From Sphingobacterium bovistauri (GTDB lineage Bacteria; Bacteroidota; Bacteroidia; Sphingobacteriales; Sphingobacteriaceae), in NCBI RefSeq assembly GCF_020295405.1, contig NZ_JADEYP010000036.1:1-39932 (forward strand): a stretch of DNA of 39,932 nucleotides, given 5' to 3'. The position numbers and the translations under genes are program-made. Positions 27,361-34,850 of this stretch are shown here, piece by piece. The notes below the pieces were generated by a model. The model saw only the letters and a program-made list of their open reading frames with translations. It did not search any database and was not told the origin of the DNA. Positions within the stretch are counted from its first letter, which is position 1. Every line of letters begins with the position of its first letter.

Positions 27361-27363
27361 AAA

Positions 27364-28383
27364 ATGATCGGTAATAAGACAATCCTATTTTCAGCTCCTA
27401 TCAATTTTGGCTTTTCAGAGGCTATTAAAAAAGAATTAGAAAAGCTAAATTATACTATTATTGATCTATCCAATATTACACAACAACCTTTTCGTTATAA
27501 CGGATTACTTCAAAGACTACATAATTGTTATCGTAAAGCTATTCTTCAAGATTACGAATTTAAAAAAATACTTAGAGCCAGAGCACATGAAGATTATTTA
27601 AATTCGTTAGTTAAAATTATTCCTAATTGTCAATATGGCCTATTTATACGTCCAGACCTATTTCCTAGAAGTTTTATAGAAAATATTAAGTCAAAAATTC
27701 AAACTTTTGTCGCATATCAATGGGATGGTTTGAACAGGTACCCTTCTGTGAAAGATTATATATCCCTCTTTGACAAGTTCTATATTTTTGATAATAAAGA
27801 CTTATCTACCAGCACCTTGCCAACAACAAATTTCTTCATCAATTCAGAAGATGTAAATCATTACTTTGAAAAAAATGAGAAAGCGTATTTCATAGGTACC
27901 TATGAAAAAAAGCGTATGCCTAATATAATTAAGTTAAAGAATATTCTAAATAATAATGGCATTGATGACAATATCATACTATATACAAATAGTAAAACAA
28001 CAAAGTCAGAAATTGTAAATAATGGTATGCATTGTATTGAAATACAGTTGAATTACAAAGAAAATCTAGCGAATACTATTAATTCAGCAATGCTTATAGA
28101 CATTCACAATCCAATACATAATGGGCTTAGCTTTAGAACCTTCGAATCTTTAGGCTATAATAAAAAACTAATAACGACAAATAAGACCGTAAAAAAATAC
28201 GATTTCTATAATCCGAATAATATATTTATTTGGGACGAAAAGAATACTGATGAAATAACTGATTTTCTCAACATCCCTTATGAACCCGTTGATAATGAAT
28301 TAAAAGAGAAATATGATTTCAATAATTGGATAAAATATATTTTTGATCAGAAAGAGCATATTCCGATTCTATTGCCGAACTAA
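27364..28383 (+). CDS. Uncharacterised protein, possible GT-B glycosyltransferase
   Basis: A 339-residue protein with no signal peptide or membrane helix. It opens with a Rossmann-like strand (KTILFSAPINFGFSEAIKKELEKLNYTIIDLS). It later has AYFIGTYEKKRMPNIIKLKNILNNNGI, which resembles the start of the second domain of CgeB/GT-B-like proteins, and NPIHNGLSFRTFESLGYNKKLITTN, which resembles the nucleotide-sugar binding end (a FE-x-LG-type motif). This suggests a two-domain GT-B enzyme for surface glycan synthesis, in keeping with three GT-A genes just upstream. I do not recognise a characterised homologue, so the role is inferred from fold hints and context. Confidence 0.6.
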   Translation: MIGNKTILFSAPINFGFSEAIKKELEKLNYTIIDLSNITQQPFRYNGLLQRLHNCYRKAILQDYEFKKILRARAHEDYLNSLVKIIPNCQYGLFIRPDLFPRSFIENIKSKIQTFVAYQWDGLNRYPSVKDYISLFDKFYIFDNKDLSTSTLPTTNFFINSEDVNHYFEKNEKAYFIGTYEKKRMPNIIKLKNILNNNGIDDNIILYTNSKTTKSEIVNNGMHCIEIQLNYKENLANTINSAMLIDIHNPIHNGLSFRTFESLGYNKKLITTNKTVKKYDFYNPNNIFIWDEKNTDEITDFLNIPYEPVDNELKEKYDFNNWIKYIFDQKEHIPILLPN

Positions 28384-28404
28384 ACGACGTTTATAAATAT
28401 ATTG

Positions 28405-28491
28405 CAGAGAGGAAGGGATTCGAACCCTCGATACAGTTACCCGTATACTAGCTTTCCAGGCTAGCTCCTTCAACCACTCGGACACCTCTCT
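28405..28491 (-). tRNA. tRNA-Ser (anticodon GGA)
   Basis: On the minus strand AGAGAGG (28491-28485) pairs with CCTCTCT (28412-28406) as the acceptor stem, with discriminator G and no encoded CCA. The anticodon stem CTAGC/GCTAG encloses the loop CTGGAAA, giving anticodon GGA at 28457-28455 (serine UCC/UCU). A long variable arm (TATACGG... region) typical of class-II tRNAs and a T-arm GAGGG-TTCGAAT-CCCTT are present. The 87-base length fits tRNA-Ser. Its 3' end faces the end of the gene at 27364-28383, 21 bases away. Confidence 0.95.
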
Positions 28492-28576
28492 GTGCAATGT
28501 GTTCGCAAAAATAAACATTTACAAGACATCTCAAAGAGATAATTAAATTTTATATAAATATGTTATCTTTATGTAT

Positions 28577-29068
28577 ATGTCAACAAGAACATTATATCTT
28601 ATTCGCCACGGCAAAGCTGAAGATCATTCTTTCTCAAAAAGAGATTATGACCGAAATCTGGTCGATAAGGGTAAAGTAAGGTCTAGATTAATTGGACTGA
28701 AATTGAAACACCAATTAACACATAATAACACGTTGTTAATAAGCTCTAGCGCCAATCGTGCCCTACAAACTGCCGAAATATTTTGTGACCTATTAAATTA
28801 TCATACCAAGGATATTCAATTAGAAAAAAGTATTTACGAAGCGTATTTCTTGGAGATTTTAAAAGCTATCAATAAAGTTCCAAATGATATTGATACTGTT
28901 TTAATATTTGGACACAATCCTGGATTATCAGATTTGACGAATTACTTGTGTGATTCTTACATCGATCTCAAAACCTCTCATATTGCTAAGATAATTTTGC
29001 CTGAAGGATTTAATTTTAGTGAAGTATCGGGCAGTACATGTCAGCTTGAAACTGTTATCACTGAATAA
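28577..29068 (+). CDS. SixA-like phosphohistidine phosphatase (histidine phosphatase superfamily)
   Basis: A 163-residue single-domain phosphatase. The catalytic motif is LYLIRHGKAE with phospho-acceptor H10. The second pair is R61 (SSSANRALQTAEIF) and H113 (LIFGHNPGLSDL). SixA proteins remove phosphate from histidine on phosphotransfer proteins; in Bacteroidota the natural target is unknown. An in-frame ATG at 28571 would add two residues. A near-consensus -7 box, TATCTTTA at 28564-28571, overlaps that codon, so the second ATG at 28577 is preferred. The DUF255 gene follows 21 bases later on the same strand. Confidence 0.87.
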   Translation: MSTRTLYLIRHGKAEDHSFSKRDYDRNLVDKGKVRSRLIGLKLKHQLTHNNTLLISSSANRALQTAEIFCDLLNYHTKDIQLEKSIYEAYFLEILKAINKVPNDIDTVLIFGHNPGLSDLTNYLCDSYIDLKTSHIAKIILPEGFNFSEVSGSTCQLETVITE

Positions 29069-29089
29069 ATTTCAGTAACTTCGTAAGGT

Positions 29090-31105
29090 ATGGCAAACAA
29101 ACTTCAACACGAAAATTCTCCATATCTCAAACAGCACGCACACAACCCCGTGCATTGGTTTCCTTGGGGACAGGAAGCATTGGAAAGAGCTAAAGAAGAA
29201 AACAAACTTATCATAATTAGCATTGGCTATTCAGCCTGTCACTGGTGTCATGTGATGGAACGTGAAAGTTTCGAAAATGAAGCTATCGCACAGACCATGA
29301 ATAAATTTTATGTTTCCATCAAAATAGACAGAGAAGAAAGACCTGATATTGATCAAATCTACATGATAGCTGTTCAATTGATGACTAATGCCGGTGGCTG
29401 GCCATTAAATGTAATCTGTTTGCCTGACGGAAGACCGATCTATGGCGGAACGTATTTCAAGGCGCACGATTGGCAAAATGTATTGTTACAAATCGCACAA
29501 ATGTGGGAAGATACACCTCAAACAGCGATTGATTATGCAGAACGTTTAACATCAGGAATCAACAAAGCTGAAAAACTCCCCATATCCCCTATTCCAGAAG
29601 AATATACGTTATTGGATATTAAATCTGTCGTATTACCGTGGAAAGAACAATTTGACTTACGAGATGGTGGATATAGAAGAGCGCCAAAATTCCCTCTACC
29701 AAACAATTGGCTTTTTTTCTTACGCTATGGCGTATTGGCAGATGACGTAGAAATCATTAACCATGTACATTTTACTCTAGAAAAAATTGCCAATGGTGGA
29801 ATTTACGATCAAATTGGAGGAGGTTTCGCTCGATATTCTGTAGATGAAAAATGGCATGTTCCGCATTTCGAAAAAATGCTATATGACAATGGTCAATTAA
29901 TATCACTATATGCAGAAGCTTATCAACAAAAGCCAAATCCACTGTATAAAAACGTTGTCTTAGAGACTATTGAATGGGCTAAACGTGAAATGTTGGCCGA
30001 AAATGGCGGATTCTATTCTGCACTAGATGCCGATAGTGAGGGAGTAGAAGGTAAATTTTACACTTTCAATTATAACGACTTTGATATCTTGGGTGAAGAT
30101 GCTGATTTAGCTCGTGAATATTTTAATATTACCAAAAATGGGAATTGGTCTGAAGAGCAAATTAACATCCCTTTTGTCAATATGTCTAATCAGAATTTGA
30201 TTCAGCAAGCTGGTTTTTCTATAGAAGAATGGGACTCTTATTTGAAGGAAATAAAAACGAGGCTACTCGAGTACCGTAGTCATCGAATTCGTCCAGGATT
30301 AGATCATAAACAACTGACTACTTGGAATGCACTTTTACTTAAAGGTTTGGTCGACGCGTACCGTACTTTTGAAGAAAAGGAACACCTCGATTTAGCAATT
30401 AATATTGCACATTTTATCCAACATCGCTGTACATCAACTGACAATCAGCTTTTACACCAACCTACCGATAACAATCGTCAGATTAAGGGATTTTTAGATG
30501 ATTACGGATTCACTATTGAGGCTTACATTGCTTTATATGAGGCCACATTTGAGGAAAAATGGTTATTAAACGCGAAAAATTTGATGGATATAGCCATTGA
30601 AAAATTCTATGATAAAGAACTTGAAACATTCTTTTATACCGCCAATAATTCAGAAGAACTTATAGCACGCAAGAGCGAAATCATGGACAATGTGATACCA
30701 GCATCCAGTTCTGTGACAATTCGTCAGTTGTACAAATTAGGCTTATTATTTGATAATGAAAATTACACAGCAATAGCTGATCAAGTATTTGCAAACGTAT
30801 TTCCACATATCAAATCCTATGGATCAGCCTATTCAAATTGGGCAATACAACTATTAGAGCATCATTATGGTGTAAACGAAATAGCATTAACAGGTAACGA
30901 GTCAACTCAGTGGAGAAAAGAGCTAGATGCCAGCAAATATATCCCAAATAAAATAACATTAGGGGGAACAAAAAGCAGCCTTCCTTTGTTACAAAATAGA
31001 CAAGATATGCTATCAAAAGCATACCTTTGTCGCAACAAAACATGTAGTCTTCCACAATCGTCGATTACACAATTGATAGAATTATTAAATAATAACGGGG
31101 AGTAA
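29090..31105 (+). CDS. DUF255 / YyaL-SPATA20 family thioredoxin-domain protein
   Basis: A 671-residue protein. The N-terminal thioredoxin-like DUF255 domain (about 1-165) has the signature [25 protein letters not shown] and a redox-like C50-H-W-C53 in [17 protein letters not shown]. The middle and C-terminal parts (about 190-600) are an (alpha/alpha)6-like barrel with the [35 protein letters not shown] block and [23 protein letters not shown]. This is the complete family layout and normal length. Biochemical function is unsettled; a link to redox or glycan handling has been suggested only from the folds. It lies downstream of the SixA-like gene and 21 bases before the isomerase gene. Confidence 0.88.
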   Translation: MANKLQHENSPYLKQHAHNPVHWFPWGQEALERAKEENKLIIISIGYSACHWCHVMERESFENEAIAQTMNKFYVSIKIDREERPDIDQIYMIAVQLMTNAGGWPLNVICLPDGRPIYGGTYFKAHDWQNVLLQIAQMWEDTPQTAIDYAERLTSGINKAEKLPISPIPEEYTLLDIKSVVLPWKEQFDLRDGGYRRAPKFPLPNNWLFFLRYGVLADDVEIINHVHFTLEKIANGGIYDQIGGGFARYSVDEKWHVPHFEKMLYDNGQLISLYAEAYQQKPNPLYKNVVLETIEWAKREMLAENGGFYSALDADSEGVEGKFYTFNYNDFDILGEDADLAREYFNITKNGNWSEEQINIPFVNMSNQNLIQQAGFSIEEWDSYLKEIKTRLLEYRSHRIRPGLDHKQLTTWNALLLKGLVDAYRTFEEKEHLDLAINIAHFIQHRCTSTDNQLLHQPTDNNRQIKGFLDDYGFTIEAYIALYEATFEEKWLLNAKNLMDIAIEKFYDKELETFFYTANNSEELIARKSEIMDNVIPASSSVTIRQLYKLGLLFDNENYTAIADQVFANVFPHIKSYGSAYSNWAIQLLEHHYGVNEIALTGNESTQWRKELDASKYIPNKITLGGTKSSLPLLQNRQDMLSKAYLCRNKTCSLPQSSITQLIELLNNNGE

Positions 31106-31126
31106 TCCTCATATAACAACGTAAAA

Positions 31127-31627
31127 ATGGCAATAGAAAACAACAACGTAGTAACGTTGAATTACATTCTTCATACAATCGAAGAAAACGGCGAAAAAAC
31201 ATTTGTTGAACAAACGACTACAGAAAATCCTTTAACATTCTTATATGGTGTAGGTATGATGTTACCTAAATTCGAAGAAAACATCGCAGGATTAAACGAA
31301 GGTGACAAAACATCTTTCGACTTAGCTGCTGCTGATGCTTACGGCGAAAGAGATGATAAAGCTATCGCTCAATTGCCAGCTGAGATGTTTCAAGAAACAG
31401 GCTTACCTCCATTAGGCGAAGTATTACCTTTACAAGATAACCAAGGAAATCAATTCCGTGCAGTAGTAGTTGATGTAACTCCTGAGGCTGTTGTAGCTGA
31501 CTTAAACCATCCTATGGCTGGTAAATCATTAAGCTTCGAAATCGAAGTATTAAATGTACGTCCTGCTACTGAAGAAGAGTTGTCTCACGGACACTCACAC
31601 GGTATCGATGGTACTGAAGCTCACTAA
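31127..31627 (+). CDS. SlyD-like FKBP-type peptidyl-prolyl cis-trans isomerase
   Basis: A 166-residue cytoplasmic chaperone and prolyl isomerase. The N-terminal FKBP half-domain (MAIENNNVVTLNYILHT) is followed by the LTFLYGVGMMLPKFEENIAGLNEGDKTSFDL segment that is diagnostic of SlyD. An inserted-flap domain (about 72-130, AYGERDDKAIAQLPAEMF) and the returning strand GKSLSFEIEVLNVRPAT complete the fold. The C-terminal tail is short and histidine-bearing (HGHSHGIDGTEAH), a reduced form of the metal-binding tail of E. coli SlyD. It lies 21 bases after the DUF255 gene. A bidirectional terminator begins 14 bases after its stop. Confidence 0.9.
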   Translation: MAIENNNVVTLNYILHTIEENGEKTFVEQTTTENPLTFLYGVGMMLPKFEENIAGLNEGDKTSFDLAAADAYGERDDKAIAQLPAEMFQETGLPPLGEVLPLQDNQGNQFRAVVVDVTPEAVVADLNHPMAGKSLSFEIEVLNVRPATEEELSHGHSHGIDGTEAH

Positions 31628-31641
31628 TTAAACGTGATGAT

Positions 31642-31680
31642 AAAAGTAAAAGCGAGTTCGTTGGACTCGCTTTTACTTTT
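31642..31680. terminator. Bidirectional terminator between the isomerase and lipoprotein genes
   Basis: A perfect 16-bp stem, AAAAGTAAAAGCGAGT (31642-31657) with its complement at 31665-31680, around the loop TCGTTGG. It reads as a GC core flanked by A and T runs on both strands, so it can stop transcription from either side. The right arm also encodes the last codons and stop of the minus-strand lipoprotein gene. Confidence 0.88.
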
Positions 31681-32149
31681 TAATATATTGTGTAGTTACT
31701 TTAACTGTCCCTATAAATTCTATTTCAAAATATGTTTTTAACGTATTACCAGAAATAGCGTATGTCATTTCGAAATTTTCTAAATCTATACCAAACATTC
31801 CCGCAACACCTGTAGCTGATTCGTCCGAATAATGAATAATAACCTTATTTCCCTTGATCGTATAGGTAAACTCATTTTCATCCCACATTTCAGTGTCTTC
31901 ATTGTATGTTTTTTCCATACCCGATTTATCTGACCGGAAAACAATCGTCTGTTTTTGAAGTGGATCGGTATGTTTCGTTGACTCTTTATCAACAACTTTA
32001 CCGCCTTCTTCAGCTATTATTTCTGAAGAAATAGACTCCCAAGTACCAGTAATATCACCTTGTTGTGTTGTTTCAGGAGAATTGTAATCGTTTTTAGCAC
32101 AAGAAAAAAATAATGTAGCAAAAACAAAAAGAAAGTAATGAATTTTCAT
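31673..32149 (-). CDS. Small lipoprotein with lipocalin-like beta structure
   Basis: A 158-residue exported lipoprotein. The signal peptide MKIHYFLFVFATLFFSC ends in a lipobox with Cys17. The mature part has GTWESISSEII, then repeated beta-strand pairs (KQTIVFRSDKSGMEKTYNED, FTYTIKGNKVIIHYSDES, MTYAISGNTLKTYFEIEF) in the pattern of Bacteroidota lipocalin-like (DUF4923/DUF5004-type) lipoproteins. The exact family is not certain and no function can be given. Its stop codon lies inside the terminator hairpin shared with the convergent isomerase gene. It follows mnmD by 96 bases on the same strand. Confidence 0.75.
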   Translation of the reverse strand: MKIHYFLFVFATLFFSCAKNDYNSPETTQQGDITGTWESISSEIIAEEGGKVVDKESTKHTDPLQKQTIVFRSDKSGMEKTYNEDTEMWDENEFTYTIKGNKVIIHYSDESATGVAGMFGIDLENFEMTYAISGNTLKTYFEIEFIGTVKVTTQYIKK

Positions 32150-32245
32150 AAAATTTCAATATGGTTAATATAATTATTCATAAATATACAATATTAACCA
32201 AAAATATTGTTTCTAAAAAATCAATAGCTTGTTGTGGACTCTTTA

Positions 32246-32917
32246 TTACAATTTTATAGCGCGCAACATCTCACGCTTACCTGGAGCACCTGGTGCCTTC
32301 TCGATAGTAAATCCAAGCGCTTTCATACTTCGTTTGAGATTTCCAGTAATTGCATAAGTAACAAAGACACCTCCAGGTTTCAAAAATTTAGCAACATGAG
32401 CTAATGTCTCGTCAGACCACATCTCAGGCTGATGTACAGCCGCAAAAGCATCAAAATAAATAACATCAAAAAGTCTGGATGTCTCAAACGCTAAAAGCTT
32501 AGTATGGGCAACTTTCAAACTTATTAAACTATTCAACACAACATCATTTTCTAATGCTGCAGCATAATTAGTTATATATGAATCCCAAATATCGCCGCAG
32601 ACAAATTCATTATAACCGATACCTTCAATTATAGATTTCTCTAATGGATAAGCTTCAATACCGCAATAATTCAACTTTACATTTTCAGCAAGACAATAAT
32701 CAGCCGTCATTATAAAATTTAATCCAGTTCCAAAGCCAATTTCTAAAACTGACACTTCTTTAACCTTTTCCTTCTCTAAATAAAACTGCAAGCCCGTTTT
32801 TAAAAAGACATGCTTGCTTTCTTGCAAAGCACCATGTTTAGAGTGGTAGTTCTCGCCAATCTGCGCATTATAAATTGTTTTTGAACCATCACCTGTCGTC
32901 ACAAAATCCATAATCAT
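32246..32917 (-). CDS. mnmD: tRNA (5-methylaminomethyl-2-thiouridine)-methyltransferase MnmD
   Basis: A 223-residue SAM-dependent enzyme equal to the methyltransferase half of E. coli MnmC. It completes the mnm5s2U modification at tRNA wobble position 34. Motif I is LEIGFGTGLNF (58-68). The acidic and NPPY-like positions are represented by GIEAYPLEKSIIE and VIYFDAFAAVHQPEMWS (152-168), and the C-terminus KAPGAPGKREMLRAI matches the family. The FAD oxidase half of MnmC is absent, as is common in Bacteroidota and Gram-positives. The start could be either ATG at the N-terminus (MIM). It is divergent from the symporter gene across 58 bases. Confidence 0.87.
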   Translation of the reverse strand: MIMDFVTTGDGSKTIYNAQIGENYHSKHGALQESKHVFLKTGLQFYLEKEKVKEVSVLEIGFGTGLNFIMTADYCLAENVKLNYCGIEAYPLEKSIIEGIGYNEFVCGDIWDSYITNYAAALENDVVLNSLISLKVAHTKLLAFETSRLFDVIYFDAFAAVHQPEMWSDETLAHVAKFLKPGGVFVTYAITGNLKRSMKALGFTIEKAPGAPGKREMLRAIKL

Positions 32918-32975
32918 ATTTTATTGTGTCAAATCTAAAACAAAAAAACTATTTTCGCTTTACATAAATCACCAC

Positions 32976-34226
32976 ATGAAAACTATTCTAAAGAGTTACA
33001 GCAGCATTATACTTCTTCTGATAGGAATAATTATAGGAAGTTTAATAGGTTTATTTCTTCCTGATTTGGTTGCCTATATCAAACCTATTGGTGATATCTT
33101 TTTGAATTTACTTTTTGTAGCAGTTATACCCCTTTTATTTTTTGCGATATCGTCTGCCATTGCTAATATTGAAAGTAATGGTAAACTTGGCAGAATATTA
33201 GGGATAATGACTACTGTATTTATCGTCACCATAGCTATAGCCGCTATTCTAACCATTTTAGGTTTGTGGGCTTTTCCTGTCACAGCGATTAAAGATACCA
33301 GTACATTCACTGAAGCTATTAATTCTAATCCAGAAGACACATGGGGTGATAAAATCGTACGTTTTGTGAGTGTAGGAGAATTTGTAAATCTACTATCTCG
33401 ACAAAATATTCTTGCCTTTGTCATCTTTTCGTTCCTAATAGGGGTTTCTGTTCGCAAGAGTGGTGATTTAGGAAAGCCTTTCCTTAATTTTTTGCTTGCA
33501 GGAAATGAGGTCATGAAAAATCTTTTAGCGTTAGTGATGTACTTAGGACCAATCGGTTTAGGAGCCTACTTCGCTTACCAAGTACAGTCATTAGGACCTG
33601 AATTATTTGGATTCTATGCCAAGCCACTTGCTTTCTATTACATATTTGGCATTATATTCTTTTTGATCGTTTTTTCCTTTTATGCTTTTATTGCCGATGG
33701 AAATGGTGGGGTAAAAAAGTATTGGAAACATAATATTACACCATCGCTAACCGCCTTGAGCACATGCAGCAGTTTAGCGACATTACCAGCCAATTTACTT
33801 GCTGCAAAAAAAATTGGAATACCCGATTCTATTGCAAACGTCGTAATTCCATTAGGAAATACACTCTACAAAAATGGTTCAGCAATTTCATCTATACTGA
33901 AGATATATGTGGCATTTGCCATTTTGGATTGGAATTTTTTCGAACCCACGACAATGGTAACCGCAGTCGGAATTACCCTATTAGTAAGCATGGTCGCTGG
34001 AGGTATTCCAAATGGAGGATTTATAGGCGAAATGCTTATGATTTCTATTTATGGTATACCAAATGAAGCGGTTCCTGCCATTATGATTATCGGAGTCTTA
34101 GTTGATCCCTTAGCAACCGTACTCAATGCAACAGGAGATACTGTAGCCGCCATGTTAGTAACCAAATTTTCAGGAGAAAAATTTCAAGTGACATCAACAA
34201 AAGATGTAGACACAATTGAATTGTAA
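32976..34226 (+). CDS. Dicarboxylate/amino acid:cation symporter (DAACS family)
   Basis: A 416-residue inner-membrane carrier of the glutamate/C4-dicarboxylate family with eight membrane helices and two re-entrant hairpins. The serine-rich hairpin is TALSTCSSLATLPANLLAAKKIGIPDS, followed by the PLGNTLYKNGSAI helix, the second hairpin MVAGGIPNGGFIGEML, and the substrate-binding NATGDTVAAMLVTK near the end. An extended loop after helix 3 (about 103-125) is acidic. Substrates may be succinate, fumarate, aspartate or glutamate; the sequence does not decide. It probably has its own promoter (near-consensus TATTTTCG at 32950-32957) and is monocistronic, as the next gene starts about 190 bases on. 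Confidence 0.9.
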   Translation: MKTILKSYSSIILLLIGIIIGSLIGLFLPDLVAYIKPIGDIFLNLLFVAVIPLLFFAISSAIANIESNGKLGRILGIMTTVFIVTIAIAAILTILGLWAFPVTAIKDTSTFTEAINSNPEDTWGDKIVRFVSVGEFVNLLSRQNILAFVIFSFLIGVSVRKSGDLGKPFLNFLLAGNEVMKNLLALVMYLGPIGLGAYFAYQVQSLGPELFGFYAKPLAFYYIFGIIFFLIVFSFYAFIADGNGGVKKYWKHNITPSLTALSTCSSLATLPANLLAAKKIGIPDSIANVVIPLGNTLYKNGSAISSILKIYVAFAILDWNFFEPTTMVTAVGITLLVSMVAGGIPNGGFIGEMLMISIYGIPNEAVPAIMIIGVLVDPLATVLNATGDTVAAMLVTKFSGEKFQVTSTKDVDTIEL

Positions 34227-34383
34227 TAATGTGGTTAAAATCTGTATTCATTTATCCTCACCCAAATCAAACTAAAATACAACTAATAGTTTTTCAGACA
34301 CTTATAATCAACAAAACATTATTAAGAACAATTCTAAATAAACAGCTATTCTTGGTAAATTCATTCTTTCAAATCCCTTTTCG

Positions 34384-34391
34384 TAATTTTG
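34384..34391 (+). promoter_or_regulatory. Predicted -7 promoter box of the ccmE operon
   Basis: TAATTTTG is an exact TAnnTTTG match, 23 bases before the ATG at 34415. A GTG at 34403 lies only 11 bases after it, too near the expected transcript start to be a good initiation codon, so the ATG is preferred. No -33 box is clear at the expected spacing. Confidence 0.45.
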
Positions 34392-34414
34392 TGATTGGTT
34401 AAGTGAAATTTAGT

Positions 34415-34825
34415 ATGAAAAAAAGTTCAATCATCCTGATTGTTATCATAGCTGTGGCTATAGCTATGATTTTGGTTATCTATACAGATTCAAGTACGTA
34501 TTCTACTTTTTCTGAGGCAAAAGAAAAGAAAACTGAATTATACGTAGTCGGCGTATTGAATAAAGAAAAAGCCTTGTTTTATGATCCTGTAAAAGATGCC
34601 AATCATTTTGCTTTTTACATGTATGACAATGACAGTACAGAATGTCAAGTGGTATTTAATGGCTCAAAACCTCAAGACATTGAGCGATCAGAACAAATTG
34701 TTTTGACGGGAAAAATGGAAGGAAATACATTTTATGCGTCAAAGATTTTGATGAAATGCCCTTCAAAATACAATAAAGACGAAATGGAAGTAAAAGAAGC
34801 GATAAGCACAAGCGCATCTTTATAA
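34415..34825 (+). CDS. ccmE: Cytochrome c maturation protein CcmE, CXXXY variant
   Basis: This 136-residue heme chaperone delivers heme to apocytochrome c through CcmF. One N-terminal membrane anchor (about 5-23) precedes an OB-fold beta-barrel (about 38-112) with ELYVVGVLNKEK and VVFNGSKPQDIERSEQIVLTGKMEGNTFYASKILMKCPSKY. Classical CcmE binds heme covalently through His in HXXXY. Here the site reads C115-P-S-K-Y119, the CXXXY form known from Desulfovibrio and archaeal-type System I variants. A GTG at 34403 would add four residues but lies too near the predicted promoter. ccmF follows after 25 bases. Confidence 0.85.
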   Translation: MKKSSIILIVIIAVAIAMILVIYTDSSTYSTFSEAKEKKTELYVVGVLNKEKALFYDPVKDANHFAFYMYDNDSTECQVVFNGSKPQDIERSEQIVLTGKMEGNTFYASKILMKCPSKYNKDEMEVKEAISTSASL

Positions 34826-34850
34826 TCATATTTTTTAGCATAATTATTCA

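Noticed and set aside
24913..28491. Genomic island integrated at tRNA-Ser
   Set aside because: The glycosyltransferases abut the tRNA 3' end, but there is no integrase and I found no second copy of the tRNA 3' end across the cassette.
34403..34414. GTG start adding four residues to CcmE
   Set aside because: It falls too near the predicted transcription start; the ATG at 34415 followed by lysines and the membrane helix is the usual form.
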